Shown here: piece after piece, positions 41,689-51,800 of the stretch | How the letters are laid out: every line of letters starts with the position of its first letter | Numbering within the stretch: the first letter of the stretch is position 1 | Assembly: GCA_963772845.1 (NCBI GenBank) | Contig: CAVYYW010000014.1 | Coordinates: forward strand, 62,001 to 126,000 | Direction of reading: 5' to 3' | DNA: 64,000 nt | DNA from: CAVYYW01 sp963772845 | GTDB taxonomy: Bacteria > Bacillota > Bacilli > Bacillales > Sporolactobacillaceae | Program-made: the position numbers and the translations under genes | Notes under the pieces: model-generated | Database searches by the model: none | Told to the model about the DNA's origin: nothing | Seen by the model: only the letters and a program-made list of their open reading frames with translations

Positions 41689-42510
41689 ATGCATGAACGC
41701 TTAAAATTTCTTGGGAGTATAATTTCGGAGAATAAACATGTCATTGCTTCAAAGGTTCATAAAAGCAGACTTAAAGGGCGTTCACTGGAACCATTCGGCA
41801 AGCTTGCTTTTAAAGAAGATGAAATCATGGCGGCAAGAGTGAATTTTATCGTGCTTATTGGTGATGCCATTAAAGAGGGACTGGATCAGGAAACAGCATT
41901 TGAAAAACTTCTGATATGGGGAAAAGAGACCGGGGAAGCCATATACAATATGGGCATTCCTATTAATGAGGTCTTAAAAGATCTGGGCCACTTTCGGAAG
42001 TTCATCTGGCAGTCCTTAAAAGAGGAAATAAGGCAGCTTGACCTTTCTGCTGAGATGTTGTTTGAGTTCGTTGCTACTTTGGACCCTTTGCTTGATCAGG
42101 CAGCTTATTCATTCAGTCTGACTTACATCAATTTTCACGAGATGGCGATTGATACAGCGAATAAAGAATTTCTTGAATTATCGATTCCCGTTGTTCCTTT
42201 GGCTGAAGGGATAGCGATTGTACCTGTCATTGGCGAGGTGGGTTCTGACCGAATAAATATACTGATGAATGAAATAATGGAGGCTGCCAGCCGTCATTGT
42301 CTTACAAAAATGATCATAGATTTATCGGGTGTTCCCCATGTGGATTCAGATGGTGCGGCACTGTTAGTTAAAGTGATTGATTATTTGATTATTTCAGGAA
42401 TTGAACCTATTATGGCAGGTGTGAGCCCTGAGGCTGCTATGACGCTTGCGGACGCTAAAGAAGATTTTAGCGACTTAAAAACAGTAATAAATTTACAGGC
42501 AGCATTTTAG
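41689..42510 (+). CDS. RsbR-like stressosome protein (STAS domain)
   Basis: This is probably a stressosome-type sensor that controls the sigma-B pathway or a related switch. The 273-residue product has a helical N-terminal sensor-like domain (residues 1-150) and a C-terminal STAS domain from about residue 165: IPVVPLAEGIAIVPVIGEVG, KMIIDLSGVPHVDSDGAALL and IEPIMAGVSPEAAMTL. The family's phosphorylatable Thr/Ser positions appear as Ser in DLSGV and DSDGA. No rsbS, rsbT or sigB genes are adjacent, so it is an orphan RsbR paralogue. GGGGGCTGTGAG precedes the ATG. Confidence 0.8.
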   Translation: MHERLKFLGSIISENKHVIASKVHKSRLKGRSLEPFGKLAFKEDEIMAARVNFIVLIGDAIKEGLDQETAFEKLLIWGKETGEAIYNMGIPINEVLKDLGHFRKFIWQSLKEEIRQLDLSAEMLFEFVATLDPLLDQAAYSFSLTYINFHEMAIDTANKEFLELSIPVVPLAEGIAIVPVIGEVGSDRINILMNEIMEAASRHCLTKMIIDLSGVPHVDSDGAALLVKVIDYLIISGIEPIMAGVSPEAAMTLADAKEDFSDLKTVINLQAAF

Positions 42511-42540
42511 ACAACGGATAAACGAATCGAATAATGAACC

Positions 42541-42577
42541 TGACAGTTTCCAAATCGGAAAGCTGTCTTTTTTTGTT
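42541..42577 (+). terminator. Terminator of the RsbR-like gene
   Basis: GACAGTTTCC and GGAAAGCTGTC pair with one bulged base and are followed by seven T's. Confidence 0.75.
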
Positions 42578-42791
42578 GGAAAATGAGACATAACACCCCT
42601 GTGAAACGTGTAGATATTTGTTGAACTGTGGCTATTTAAGGAGTTTTATTACCTTATTGATAATAAATTGTAATAAAGCGTAACGTCTATATAATCTTAC
42701 TGTTACATCAATTGATGGATTGAAACGTTATACTAATTTCCATCGGCAATAGATAGTTTCAGAGATTATTTATTAAAAGGGAGAGATTATT

Positions 42792-43632
42792 TTGAAGACA
42801 AATAAAAATCGTGTGAAAAAGTTTATTGTAACGACCGCGGTAATTGCTCCGCTTGCAACGATATCATTTACATTTCATTCAGGACATGCTTCAGCACATG
42901 CCCCATCGCTTTCAGATAATCAACATAAAACGGTAAAAGCTTCCGTTAAGCATGCAGTACATACATCGACCAACTTAATAAGGAGAGGAGACCGGGGACA
43001 TGCAGTACAAGCTGTCCAGTCTGAGCTTTCGTCTAAAGGTTATAGCCTTGGAGTGGATGGCATATTCGGTCCTAATACTGAGGCAGCTGTTCAAGAGCTT
43101 TCAGAGTAACAATAGTTTAGCGGTTGACGGAATTGTTGGCCCAAAGACTACAGCAGCCCTTACAGATGGTTCAGGCTCCCAAAGTTCAAAAGGTCAAACA
43201 GAACAGCCAGCTGCCTCAACGATGGAGTACACGCCATCTTCACCTAACACACAAGAGGTTTCGTCGAATACATCAGGGATCGTATCAACGGCTGAAAGTT
43301 TAGTAGGTTCGCCATATAAATGGGGCGGGACAACGCCTGCTGGCTTCGATTGCAGCGGCTTTCTGAACTATGTGTATCAAAAAGCAGGTATTTCTCTGCC
43401 ACGTACATCTAATGATATTTATAATGCAGGAACACCAGTTTCTAGTCCTAGTCCTGGGGATGTTGTATTCTTTGAAAATACGTATGGGAATTATGGCTCA
43501 GGCTATGCCACTCACGCTGGGATCTATGTCGGAAACGGAAAAATGGTCCATGCTGGAAGCGGCGGTGTCGTAGAAAGTGATTTAAGCATCAGCTACTGGC
43601 AGAATCATTTGCTCGGTTATCGTTCTTACTAA
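42792..43632 (+). pseudogene. Secreted NlpC/P60 endopeptidase with peptidoglycan-binding domain, frameshifted
   Basis: This is a cell-wall hydrolase broken by one extra base. The first part (from TTG 42792, GGGAGAG upstream) encodes a signal peptide and a PG_binding_1 domain (LIRRGDRGHAVQAVQSELSS, LGVDGIFGPNTEAAV). The frame then shifts at 43092, where removing one C gives AAVKSFQSNNSLAVDGIVGP. After a Ser/Thr linker comes the NlpC/P60 domain with the catalytic Cys in GFDCSGFLNYV, THAGIYVG for the His and MVHAG for the third residue. The joined product would be 279 residues. As it stands, the catalytic domain cannot be made from this start. Confidence 0.88.
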
Positions 43633-43651
43633 ATGATCATTATGCAATATT

Positions 43652-43685
43652 AAAAAGACTGCCCGCAGAGGGCAGTCTTTTTTTA
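43652..43685. terminator. Bidirectional terminator between the NlpC/P60 gene and the aldehyde dehydrogenase gene
   Basis: Perfect 13-base arms AAAAAGACTGCCC and GGGCAGTCTTTTT enclose a 5-base loop. Confidence 0.92.
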
Positions 43686-43704
43686 CTGTTATTTATTCTG
43701 GATA

Positions 43705-45132
43705 TTATGACGGCATTCCCATAACCGCTTTAGGTTCAAGGTACTCCTCAATGCCGAAGTCACCCCATTCTCTGCCGATGCCGGATTGTTTGAAGCCGCC
43801 AAATGGTGCAGAGAAGTCAGTTTTTGCTTTATTTACAGTGATTTGACCAGCACGGATGCTTGTGGCTACCTTTTGAAGAGTCTCAGGGTCTTCTCCAACA
43901 ACATAACCAGCTAAGCCATAAAGGGTATCATTTGCTATTTCAATTGCTTCATCTACAGTTTCATAAGTAATAATTGACATGACCGGTCCAAAAATTTCTT
44001 CTTGTGCGATCACCATATCATTTTTTACATCAGTGAATACAGTTGGCTTTACAAAATAACCTTTATCCAATCCTTCAGGTTTACCCGTTCCGCCTGTTAG
44101 GAGAGTTGCGCCTTCTTCGGTGCCTTTTTCAATATAGCCTTGCACTCTATCCCATTGTTTTTTTGAAACGAGGGGACCGGTAAAGGAATTTTTATCTTGC
44201 GGATCACCTACTGGGAACTCAGGCAATACATTTTTCACGGCTTCTTCAAATTCAGATTTCATTGACTTTGGCACCAATATTCGAGTTGCAGCTGTACATA
44301 CCTGACCTGTGTTCATAGCAATATGAGAAACAGCGATTTTTGCTGCTTTTTTCACATCACTGTCTTCGAGAACGACAAGCGGTGATTTCCCGCCAAGCTC
44401 AAGCGCTACTTTTTTAATCGTTTTTGCCGCATTCTCCATAACTTTTTGACCAACAGCCCCTGATCCTGTAAAGGAAACGAAATCGATATCTGGGTGAGAG
44501 CTGATGCCGTTACCGATAACTTCACCTGTTCCGTTTACGAGGTTAAATACTCCTTTCGGAAGGCCAGCTGCTTCAAAGATTTCAGCAAGCATAATCGCAG
44601 CATAAGGTGTCAATTCAGCGGGCTTTAAGACGACAGGGCTGCCGGCTGCAAACGCGCTTGCGATTTTTGTTGATGTTTGATTGGTTGGGAAATTCCAAGG
44701 TGTAATCAAACCGCTGACACCAATTGTTTGCTTAAGAATTGTTGAGTTATTACGTTTCTCTGTGAAAGAGTACTCTTTTAATTCCTTCGCTGCCTGTTTG
44801 AAGTGGGAGTAACCCATCATATAATGAACATTCTTGGAAATTGATTTTGGTGAGCCCAACTCTTCAGTCATAACCTCAATGAGCTCGTCCTTGCGCTTCT
44901 CGTATTCATCAGCGATTTTTTCCAGCAGCTCAACGCGATATTCCTTGCTTGTTTGGGAAAAAGAAGGGAAAGCGTCGCGGGCAGCTTTAACCGCGCGGTC
45001 AAGATCTTCTTCTGTACCCATGCTTATGTGACCCATGACCTCTTCTGTTGCAGGATTAATAACTTCCATTGTTTCGGAGCCGGTTGATTCAACCCATTCT
45101 CCATTAATATAGTGTTTTAAATAGTCACGCAT
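43705..45132 (-). CDS. NAD(P)-dependent aldehyde dehydrogenase
   Basis: This cytoplasmic enzyme oxidises an aldehyde to the acid; the substrate is not evident. The 475-residue product has ITPWNFPTNQTSTKIASAFA, the cofactor loop FTGSGAVGQKVMENAAK, the general base Glu in LELGGKSPLVV and the catalytic Cys in NTGQVCTAATR. AAAAGGAG is ten bases before the ATG at 45132; an in-frame ATG at 45156 precedes that site. It is divergent from the catalase gene and may belong with it in oxidative-stress defence, though no shared operator is visible. Confidence 0.92.
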   Translation of the reverse strand: MRDYLKHYINGEWVESTGSETMEVINPATEEVMGHISMGTEEDLDRAVKAARDAFPSFSQTSKEYRVELLEKIADEYEKRKDELIEVMTEELGSPKSISKNVHYMMGYSHFKQAAKELKEYSFTEKRNNSTILKQTIGVSGLITPWNFPTNQTSTKIASAFAAGSPVVLKPAELTPYAAIMLAEIFEAAGLPKGVFNLVNGTGEVIGNGISSHPDIDFVSFTGSGAVGQKVMENAAKTIKKVALELGGKSPLVVLEDSDVKKAAKIAVSHIAMNTGQVCTAATRILVPKSMKSEFEEAVKNVLPEFPVGDPQDKNSFTGPLVSKKQWDRVQGYIEKGTEEGATLLTGGTGKPEGLDKGYFVKPTVFTDVKNDMVIAQEEIFGPVMSIITYETVDEAIEIANDTLYGLAGYVVGEDPETLQKVATSIRAGQITVNKAKTDFSAPFGGFKQSGIGREWGDFGIEEYLEPKAVMGMPS

Positions 45133-45311
45133 ATTATAAAAACTCCTTTTCATCAATTTGGAATTTTGTTCTCACTCTCTTGTTTACCCGTTTATTAAAG
45201 TCTAAAACAAAGCGTTTAACCGAATAAATAGAGGGTATATCTTAACTATGAATATTTTTAAAATTTAATTAACAATTACATAGTCATCATTTTATAGGGA
45301 GGCTGGAACGA

Positions 45312-47409
45312 TTGAAAAAAGATGATATGGAGAGAAATGGCGTTAATGAATACAGCAAAGATAAGCAACTCGAAGAATACCGGGTTAATAATGATGGCAA
45401 AAAATTGACAACGAATCAAGGGCTTCGGGTTTCAGATACAGAGCATTCGTTAAAAGCTGGTGTGCGCGGCCCAACACTTATGGAAGATTTTCATTTCAGG
45501 GAAAAAATGACACATTTTGACCATGAACGGATTCCTGAAAGGGTTGTTCATGCACGCGGTTATGCTGCTCATGGTTATTTTCAGCCATATGAGTCAATGG
45601 AGGAATTTACACAAGCGAAATTTCTGAGTGACCCTTCGGTTAAAACACCAGTATTCGTAAGATTTTCAACAGTTGCCGGTTCAAAAGGTTCATCAGATAC
45701 TGTGCGCGATATCAGAGGATTTGCGACGAAATTTTATACCGAAGAAGGTAATTACGATCTGGTAGGCAATAATGCTCCGGTGTTTTTTATTCAGGATGCA
45801 ATTAAATTTCCTGATCTTGTTCATTCATTTAAGCCTGAACCAAACAATGAGATCCCTCAGGCTCAAACCGCTCATGATACATTCTGGGATTTTGTGGCCA
45901 ATAACACAGAGTCCGTGCATACGGTTATGTGGGCAATGTCTGACCGGGCGATTCCAAGGAGCTTTCGCATGATGGAAGGCTTCGGGGTTCACACGTTTAA
46001 ATTTATAAATAAAGAAGGCAAAGCGAGATTTGTTAAATTCCATTGGAAGCCTAAGCTGGGTGTGCATTCCTTAGTCTGGGATGAGGCTCAGAAAATTGCA
46101 GGTAAGGATCCTGATTTTCATCGCCGGGACCTCTGGGAATCAATTGAAAACGGTGATTACCCTGAATTCGAGCTTGGCGTTCAAATGATTGAAGAAGAAG
46201 ATGAATTTAAATTTGACTTTGATGTGCTTGATCCTACCAAGCTGTGGCCGGAAGAAGACGTACCGGTGAAAAAAGTTGGGAAGATGGTATTAAACCGTAA
46301 TATGGATAACGCCTTTGCAGAAATGGAACAAGTCGCTTTTCATCCAGGAAGCGTTGTACCTGGCATAGATTTCACAAATGATCCGCTGTTGCAAGGACGT
46401 CTGTTCTCTTACACTGACACTCAACTGCTGAGATTAGGCGGACCAAATTTCCATGAAATTCCGATTAACAGACCTGTGGCGCCGGTTCATAATAACCAGT
46501 ATGATGGGTTCCACCGAACAGCGATCAGCCGGGGACCGGTCTCATATTACCAGAATTCCCTTCAAAATAATTATCCTGAGCCTGCTTCTGAAGAAGAAGG
46601 CGGATATGTCCATCATCAGGAAAAAGTTGAAGGCCGTAAAATTCAAAAGCGCAGTGACAGCTTTAAAGATCATTACAGTCAGGCAAAATTATTCTGGAAT
46701 AGCATGTCAGATGTTGAAAAATCTCACATTGTAAAAGGGTTTCAGTTCGAAGTTGGTAAATTAAAAAGCCGTGATGTAAAACAACAGGTTGTCAATGTTT
46801 TCAGCAATGTTGATCCTCATTTGGCAGAGCAGATCGCCTCAGCCGTAGGCGTTGAAGCACCTGAGAATGCTCATGGGTCTGAGGAAAACAAAAGTCTCGC
46901 CTGCTTTAAGTCAGAAAAACACGGTTAAAAAGCCTGATACTAGGAAAGTGGCAGTGATTGCTGAAAACGGCTTTGACGACGAGGAAATCGGTCAGCTGAC
47001 CGATGCGCTGAAAGCCTCTGGAATGAACGCCGAAGTGATCAGTCATCATCAGGGCGTGCTAAAAGGAGCAAATGGCAAAGAGCTTCAGGTGGATCATACC
47101 TTCCTGACAGCGGATTCTGTCCTATTTGATGCCATTTATGTAGCAGGTGGCAAAGAGAGTATTCAGTCATTAAAGTCTGATACCGGCGTTAAAGGTTTCC
47201 TTAATGAAGCATTTGGCCATTTCAAAGCTATCGGTGCAGCAAACGAAGGAATTGAATTGTTAGAGTCTGCTGGGATAATAAAGGCAGGAAATGAAGGTCA
47301 ACCGGTTCCAGGTGTTATTATAGTTAAAGATTCCGGTGACTTATCGCCATTTACTTCAGACTTCATTAATGCAGTCACTGAACATCGTCATTGGGATAGA
47401 GAAGTTTAA
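45312..47409 (+). pseudogene. katE: Large-subunit catalase KatE (clade 2) with C-terminal DJ-1-like domain, interrupted by one extra base
   Basis: This heme catalase decomposes hydrogen peroxide; in Bacillus KatE is a general-stress enzyme. The first frame (538 codons from TTG 45312 behind GGGAGG) contains the distal His in VVHARGYAAHGYF, FSTVAGSKGSSDTVRDIRGF, the distal Asn in LVGNNAPVFFI and the heme Tyr in RLFSYTDTQLLRLG. The C-terminal flavodoxin/DJ-1-like domain (VAVIAENGFDDEEIGQL, DAIYVAGGKESIQSL) is in another frame. Deleting one A from the four at 46885-46888 joins them into 698 residues, close to B. subtilis KatE. The catalytic core is intact, so even the truncated product might be active. 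Confidence 0.9.
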
Positions 47410-47429
47410 AAATTAATCGTTCGTTCAGA

Positions 47430-47471
47430 GTGGTAATCCCGTTAATGTGAATGGGATTGCCGCTTTTTTTT
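47430..47471 (+). terminator. Terminator of katE
   Basis: GTGGTAATCCC and GGGATTGCCGC pair (one G-U) and are followed by a run of T. Confidence 0.85.
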
Positions 47472-47522
47472 GACGTTTTTTTCTGGTTCAAAGCATATAG
47501 TATTTACAATGGAGGTGTGTAT

Positions 47523-47969
47523 ATGGGGGTTGTAAAAGCAAGAAGCTCAGACATTGCTCTTTTGGCAAGATTGCAGCGAGCTGAAGCCGAAGGGGAAGGG
47601 ATATTAGGCATGATGCTTGTGGGAGCTGTTGGCATCAACCGAATCCGGGCAAACTGTTCAGATTTTGTCGGGCTTCGAACCATCCCGGAAATGGTCTTTC
47701 AGCCTCATGCATTTGAGGCAACAACGCACAGCTATTTTTATCAAAGAGCCAGAGAGAAAGAGAAGAGGCTGGCTCGTCGAGCGGTTAATGGAGAGAGACA
47801 CTGGCCAGCAAAATATAGCCTCTGGTATTTTAATCCATATGGTGATTGTCCATCGACCTGGTATGATCAGCCCTTTGTAGGAAGATATAAGAAACATTGT
47901 TTTTATGAACCGACCTCAGAAACATGCGCAAATGTATATAACTTTGAGAGATTAGAACGGCTGTCCTGA
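47523..47969 (+). CDS. cwlJ: Spore cortex-lytic hydrolase CwlJ
   Basis: CwlJ is the coat-located cell-wall hydrolase that degrades cortex peptidoglycan during germination. The 148-residue product is a single hydrolase_2 (SleB/CwlJ) domain with LARLQRAEAEGEGILGMMLV containing the catalytic Glu, NRIRANCSDF and WYFNPYGDCPSTWYDQPFVG. It has no signal peptide, as expected for CwlJ rather than SleB. GGAGGTG lies eight bases before ATG 47523. gerQ, which often follows cwlJ, is not next to it here. The last codons form the left arm of a terminator-like inverted repeat whose right arm is 1.43 kb away, across the purine tract. Confidence 0.92.
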   Translation: MGVVKARSSDIALLARLQRAEAEGEGILGMMLVGAVGINRIRANCSDFVGLRTIPEMVFQPHAFEATTHSYFYQRAREKEKRLARRAVNGERHWPAKYSLWYFNPYGDCPSTWYDQPFVGRYKKHCFYEPTSETCANVYNFERLERLS

Positions 47970-49396
<1,427 letters not shown>

Positions 49397-49480
49397 GGAA
49401 GCCGTTTTTCTTTGCAGAAAAAGAGTAGAAAGATCAATTTTCCAATAAACTAACGGATGACAAGTAAAGGGGAGTGGAAA

Positions 49481-50221
49481 ATGAGGCGCTATTTTGTTTT
49501 TGATTATAAAGGACCTAATTTTCATGTATGGTCGATTCAGCACTTGGTCACGTTGAGTCTTATTGTATTGGCTGGTGTGCTGATGTACGTATTTAGAAGA
49601 TTTTTAAGAGATAACGATAACCGTGAGAAAACGTTTAGTAATCTGCTTGCGGCTCTATTGTTTCTGACTGTGTTGAGTGTTCAGGTATGGTACCTTTATT
49701 TTAATAAATGGACGGTGAAGGGAGCTCTCCCTGCGGAATTAAGTGATGTAGCTGTGATCGTTTCGATTATCATGTTGCTGACAGACAGCCGAAAACTCTT
49801 TGGTATTTTATATTTTGCGGGGATTGGGAGTTCAATTCAGGCGATTTTAACCCCTGATCTTGGCAGGTTTTCTTTTCCCCATTTTCGTTATATTGAATTT
49901 TTTACGGCTCATGGCGGGGTAATCATTGCATGTCTATTTATGATTTTTGTGAAAAATTTTCGACCCGCCTTTAAGTTTTTATGGTGGAGTTTTTTAGTAA
50001 TCAATATGTATGGCGGCTGCATCTTCCTAATGGATAAATTTCTTTCTGCAAATTATATGTACTTGATGAAAAAACCTCATGGCACCTCACTTATGAACTG
50101 GATGGGGCCGTGGCCATGGTATATTCTTTCTGCTGAAGCTGCAGCGCTTGTCTTATTTTATTTGCTGTATCTTCCATTCTGGATGCAGTCAAACAATCGC
50201 CGCAATCAAGAAGTGAAATAA
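49481..50221 (+). CDS. YwaF family integral membrane protein (TIGR02206)
   Basis: This 246-residue protein of unknown function has about seven hydrophobic helices. It begins MRRYFVFDYKGPNFHVWSIQ; the polar HVWSIQHL at the start of helix 1 and LPAELSDVAVI and FFTAHGGVIIACL are the conserved patches of the YwaF family. AAAGGGGAG is seven bases before ATG 49481; the longer frame from 49457 is unlikely. It directly follows the purine tract, so its promoter is not identifiable. Confidence 0.82.
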   Translation: MRRYFVFDYKGPNFHVWSIQHLVTLSLIVLAGVLMYVFRRFLRDNDNREKTFSNLLAALLFLTVLSVQVWYLYFNKWTVKGALPAELSDVAVIVSIIMLLTDSRKLFGILYFAGIGSSIQAILTPDLGRFSFPHFRYIEFFTAHGGVIIACLFMIFVKNFRPAFKFLWWSFLVINMYGGCIFLMDKFLSANYMYLMKKPHGTSLMNWMGPWPWYILSAEAAALVLFYLLYLPFWMQSNNRRNQEVK

Positions 50222-50224
50222 TAG

Positions 50225-50253
50225 TTGTTTCTGGGGGGGATTTCATCTATAAT
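50225..50253 (+). promoter_or_regulatory. Sigma-A promoter of queD-queE
   Basis: TTGTTT at 50225 and a consensus TATAAT at 50248 are separated by 17 bases. Transcription would start near 50260, giving a leader of about 125 nt. Confidence 0.75.
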
Positions 50254-50299
50254 CAATAAGTTAGCGCGAAATTATTTGAATGGATGTGGCCTCTTTGTC

Positions 50300-50318
50300 A
50301 TGCGGAGACCGCATTTTT
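50300..50318 (+). promoter_or_regulatory. Terminator-like hairpin in the queD leader (possible attenuator)
   Basis: ATGCGG and CCGCAT close a three-base AGA loop and are followed by five T's in total, about 40 nt into the leader and 68 nt before queD. No preQ1 riboswitch consensus could be recognised around it. Confidence 0.45.
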
Positions 50319-50385
50319 GATTTTATCGCTAGATGAGAGTACGATGAGTCTAGACAGCATAATTTTATTTTGGAGTGAGACTTTC

Positions 50386-50814
50386 ATGATTCAACAATAT
50401 TACCCTCAAACACCGCACAATTATAGATTTGAATTGAATAAGGATATGCATTTATCTGCTGCTCATTATATTCCGCATCCCGAATCGGGAAAATGCCAAA
50501 ATGTCCATGGCCACACGTATTTTATCAATATAACAATTGCAGGCGATCACCTGAACGATGCAGGTTTTCTTGTTGATTTTAAACTCTTAAAAGATATTGT
50601 TCATAAACGCTATGATCATGCATTGCTAAATGAGCTCCCTGAGTTCTCAGGGGTTGACTATCCATCGACTGAATTCGTTGCTGAGCAGATCTGGAACAGT
50701 GTGCAGACGCACTTGGAGAAATTAGAGACGAACCCTCAATGCATACAGGTTATCGTAAGGGAGACCCCCACTAGTTATGTTGTATATCGTCCAAAACACA
50801 GGGGGGAAGAGTAA
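50386..50814 (+). CDS. queD: 6-carboxy-tetrahydropterin synthase QueD
   Basis: The enzyme converts 7,8-dihydroneopterin triphosphate to 6-carboxytetrahydropterin, the first step to queuosine and 7-deazaguanine. The 142-residue product has the zinc ligands in DMHLSAAHYIP (His), CQNVHGHTYFINI (HxH) and the catalytic Cys at the start of that motif, plus FLVDFKLLKDIV and YDHALLNELPEF. TGGAGTGAG precedes ATG 50386; the frame is open 34 codons upstream without a better start. queE overlaps by one base (TAATG). queC and queF are not in the window. Confidence 0.93.
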   Translation: MIQQYYPQTPHNYRFELNKDMHLSAAHYIPHPESGKCQNVHGHTYFINITIAGDHLNDAGFLVDFKLLKDIVHKRYDHALLNELPEFSGVDYPSTEFVAEQIWNSVQTHLEKLETNPQCIQVIVRETPTSYVVYRPKHRGEE

Positions 50815-51545
50815 TGGCTAACCAAATTCCCGTTCTTGAAATATTCGGTCCGACGATCCAAGGAGAAGGTTCCGTCATCGGGGTGAAAACCATGTTTGTC
50901 AGAACTGCGGGATGCGACTATTCGTGCAGCTGGTGTGATTCATCTTTTACGTGGGATGGTTCTGCAAAAGATGAGATCCGGCTGATGACAGCCTCTGAAA
51001 TCATGGAAGAATTAAGAGCAATTGGCGGTAATCAGTTTTCCCATGTAACACTCTCAGGGGGAAATCCTCTTCTTCTTGCTAACCATGCAGAGCTTGTCAG
51101 CCTTTTAAAAGCGAATAAGATCAGAATTGCTGTTGAAACACAGGGGACAAAGTGGCAGCCGTGGCTGTTGGATATTGACGATGTAACGATTTCTCCAAAG
51201 CCTCCTAGCTCTGGAATGAAAACGAATTTCACTTTGCTTGATGAAATGATTAACAATCTGTTAGAAGCAGGACGTCTATCGGCTTGCAGTTTAAAAGTTG
51301 TGATATTTGATGAAGCGGATTTCGCGTATGCTAAAAAAATTCATGCTCGCTATCCGGAAATCGCCTTTTATCTTCAGGTTGGTAACGAAGATACTGCGAC
51401 GGGTGATAATATGGAGCTTCTTCAGCAGCTGTTATCAAAGTATGAGTGGCTGATTGATCTTGCCATGGCATCAGAGGAAATGAACGACGTAAGAGTATTG
51501 CCTCAGCTGCATACGTTTTTATGGGGAAATAAGCGTGGGGTTTAA
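50814..51545 (+). CDS. queE: 7-carboxy-7-deazaguanine synthase QueE (radical SAM)
   Basis: This radical SAM enzyme converts QueD's product to 7-carboxy-7-deazaguanine. The 243-residue product has FGPTIQGEGSVIG at the N-terminus and the cluster motif AGCDYSCSWCD (CxxxCxxC), then VTLSGGNPLLL and the barrel. Its ATG overlaps the queD stop (TAATG), a coupled-translation arrangement. A terminator follows. This is another Fe-S enzyme in the window. Confidence 0.93.
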   Translation: MANQIPVLEIFGPTIQGEGSVIGVKTMFVRTAGCDYSCSWCDSSFTWDGSAKDEIRLMTASEIMEELRAIGGNQFSHVTLSGGNPLLLANHAELVSLLKANKIRIAVETQGTKWQPWLLDIDDVTISPKPPSSGMKTNFTLLDEMINNLLEAGRLSACSLKVVIFDEADFAYAKKIHARYPEIAFYLQVGNEDTATGDNMELLQQLLSKYEWLIDLAMASEEMNDVRVLPQLHTFLWGNKRGV

Positions 51546-51558
51546 AATAATAAACAAA

Positions 51559-51600
51559 AAAACAGGTTGTCGATTGTTAGTCGACAGCCTGTTTTTTTTA
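51559..51600. terminator. Bidirectional terminator between queE and the feo cluster
   Basis: AAAACAGGTTGTCGA and TCGACAGCCTGTTTT pair over 15 bases (one G-U) and are followed by T's. Confidence 0.9.
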
Positions 51601-51602
51601 TT

Positions 51603-51788
51603 CTAATGATGATCTTCTTTCAAAAGGTCAAGGCGCTCTTTAGCACTTACAGTAGAGCAGCCTGTTGTGCACGATTTTTTTAAAGCGCACGTTCCACATT
51701 TACCTTGACGGCTTTTTTGAATAAATTTATAAAACATAAAGGCGCCATAGCCAAAAATAAGAATACCTAAAATTATGCTTAAGATCAT
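51603..51788 (-). CDS. FeoB-associated Cys-rich membrane protein
   Basis: The 61-residue product has one N-terminal helix (ILSIILGILIFGYGAFMFYK) and a Cys cluster GKCGTCALKKSCTTGCS, then a charged tail. Small proteins of this form typically accompany FeoAB in Firmicutes and are thought to assist iron passage, although the role is not settled. It is the third gene of feoA-feoB, 12 bases after feoB. Confidence 0.88.
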   Translation of the reverse strand: MILSIILGILIFGYGAFMFYKFIQKSRQGKCGTCALKKSCTTGCSTVSAKERLDLLKEDHH

Positions 51789-51800
51789 TACGTCACTCTC

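Noticed and set aside
42660..42720. WalR box before the NlpC/P60 gene (TGTAAT ... GTAAC)
   Set aside because: The half-sites are not at the required 5-base spacing, so the match is too weak to report as a site.
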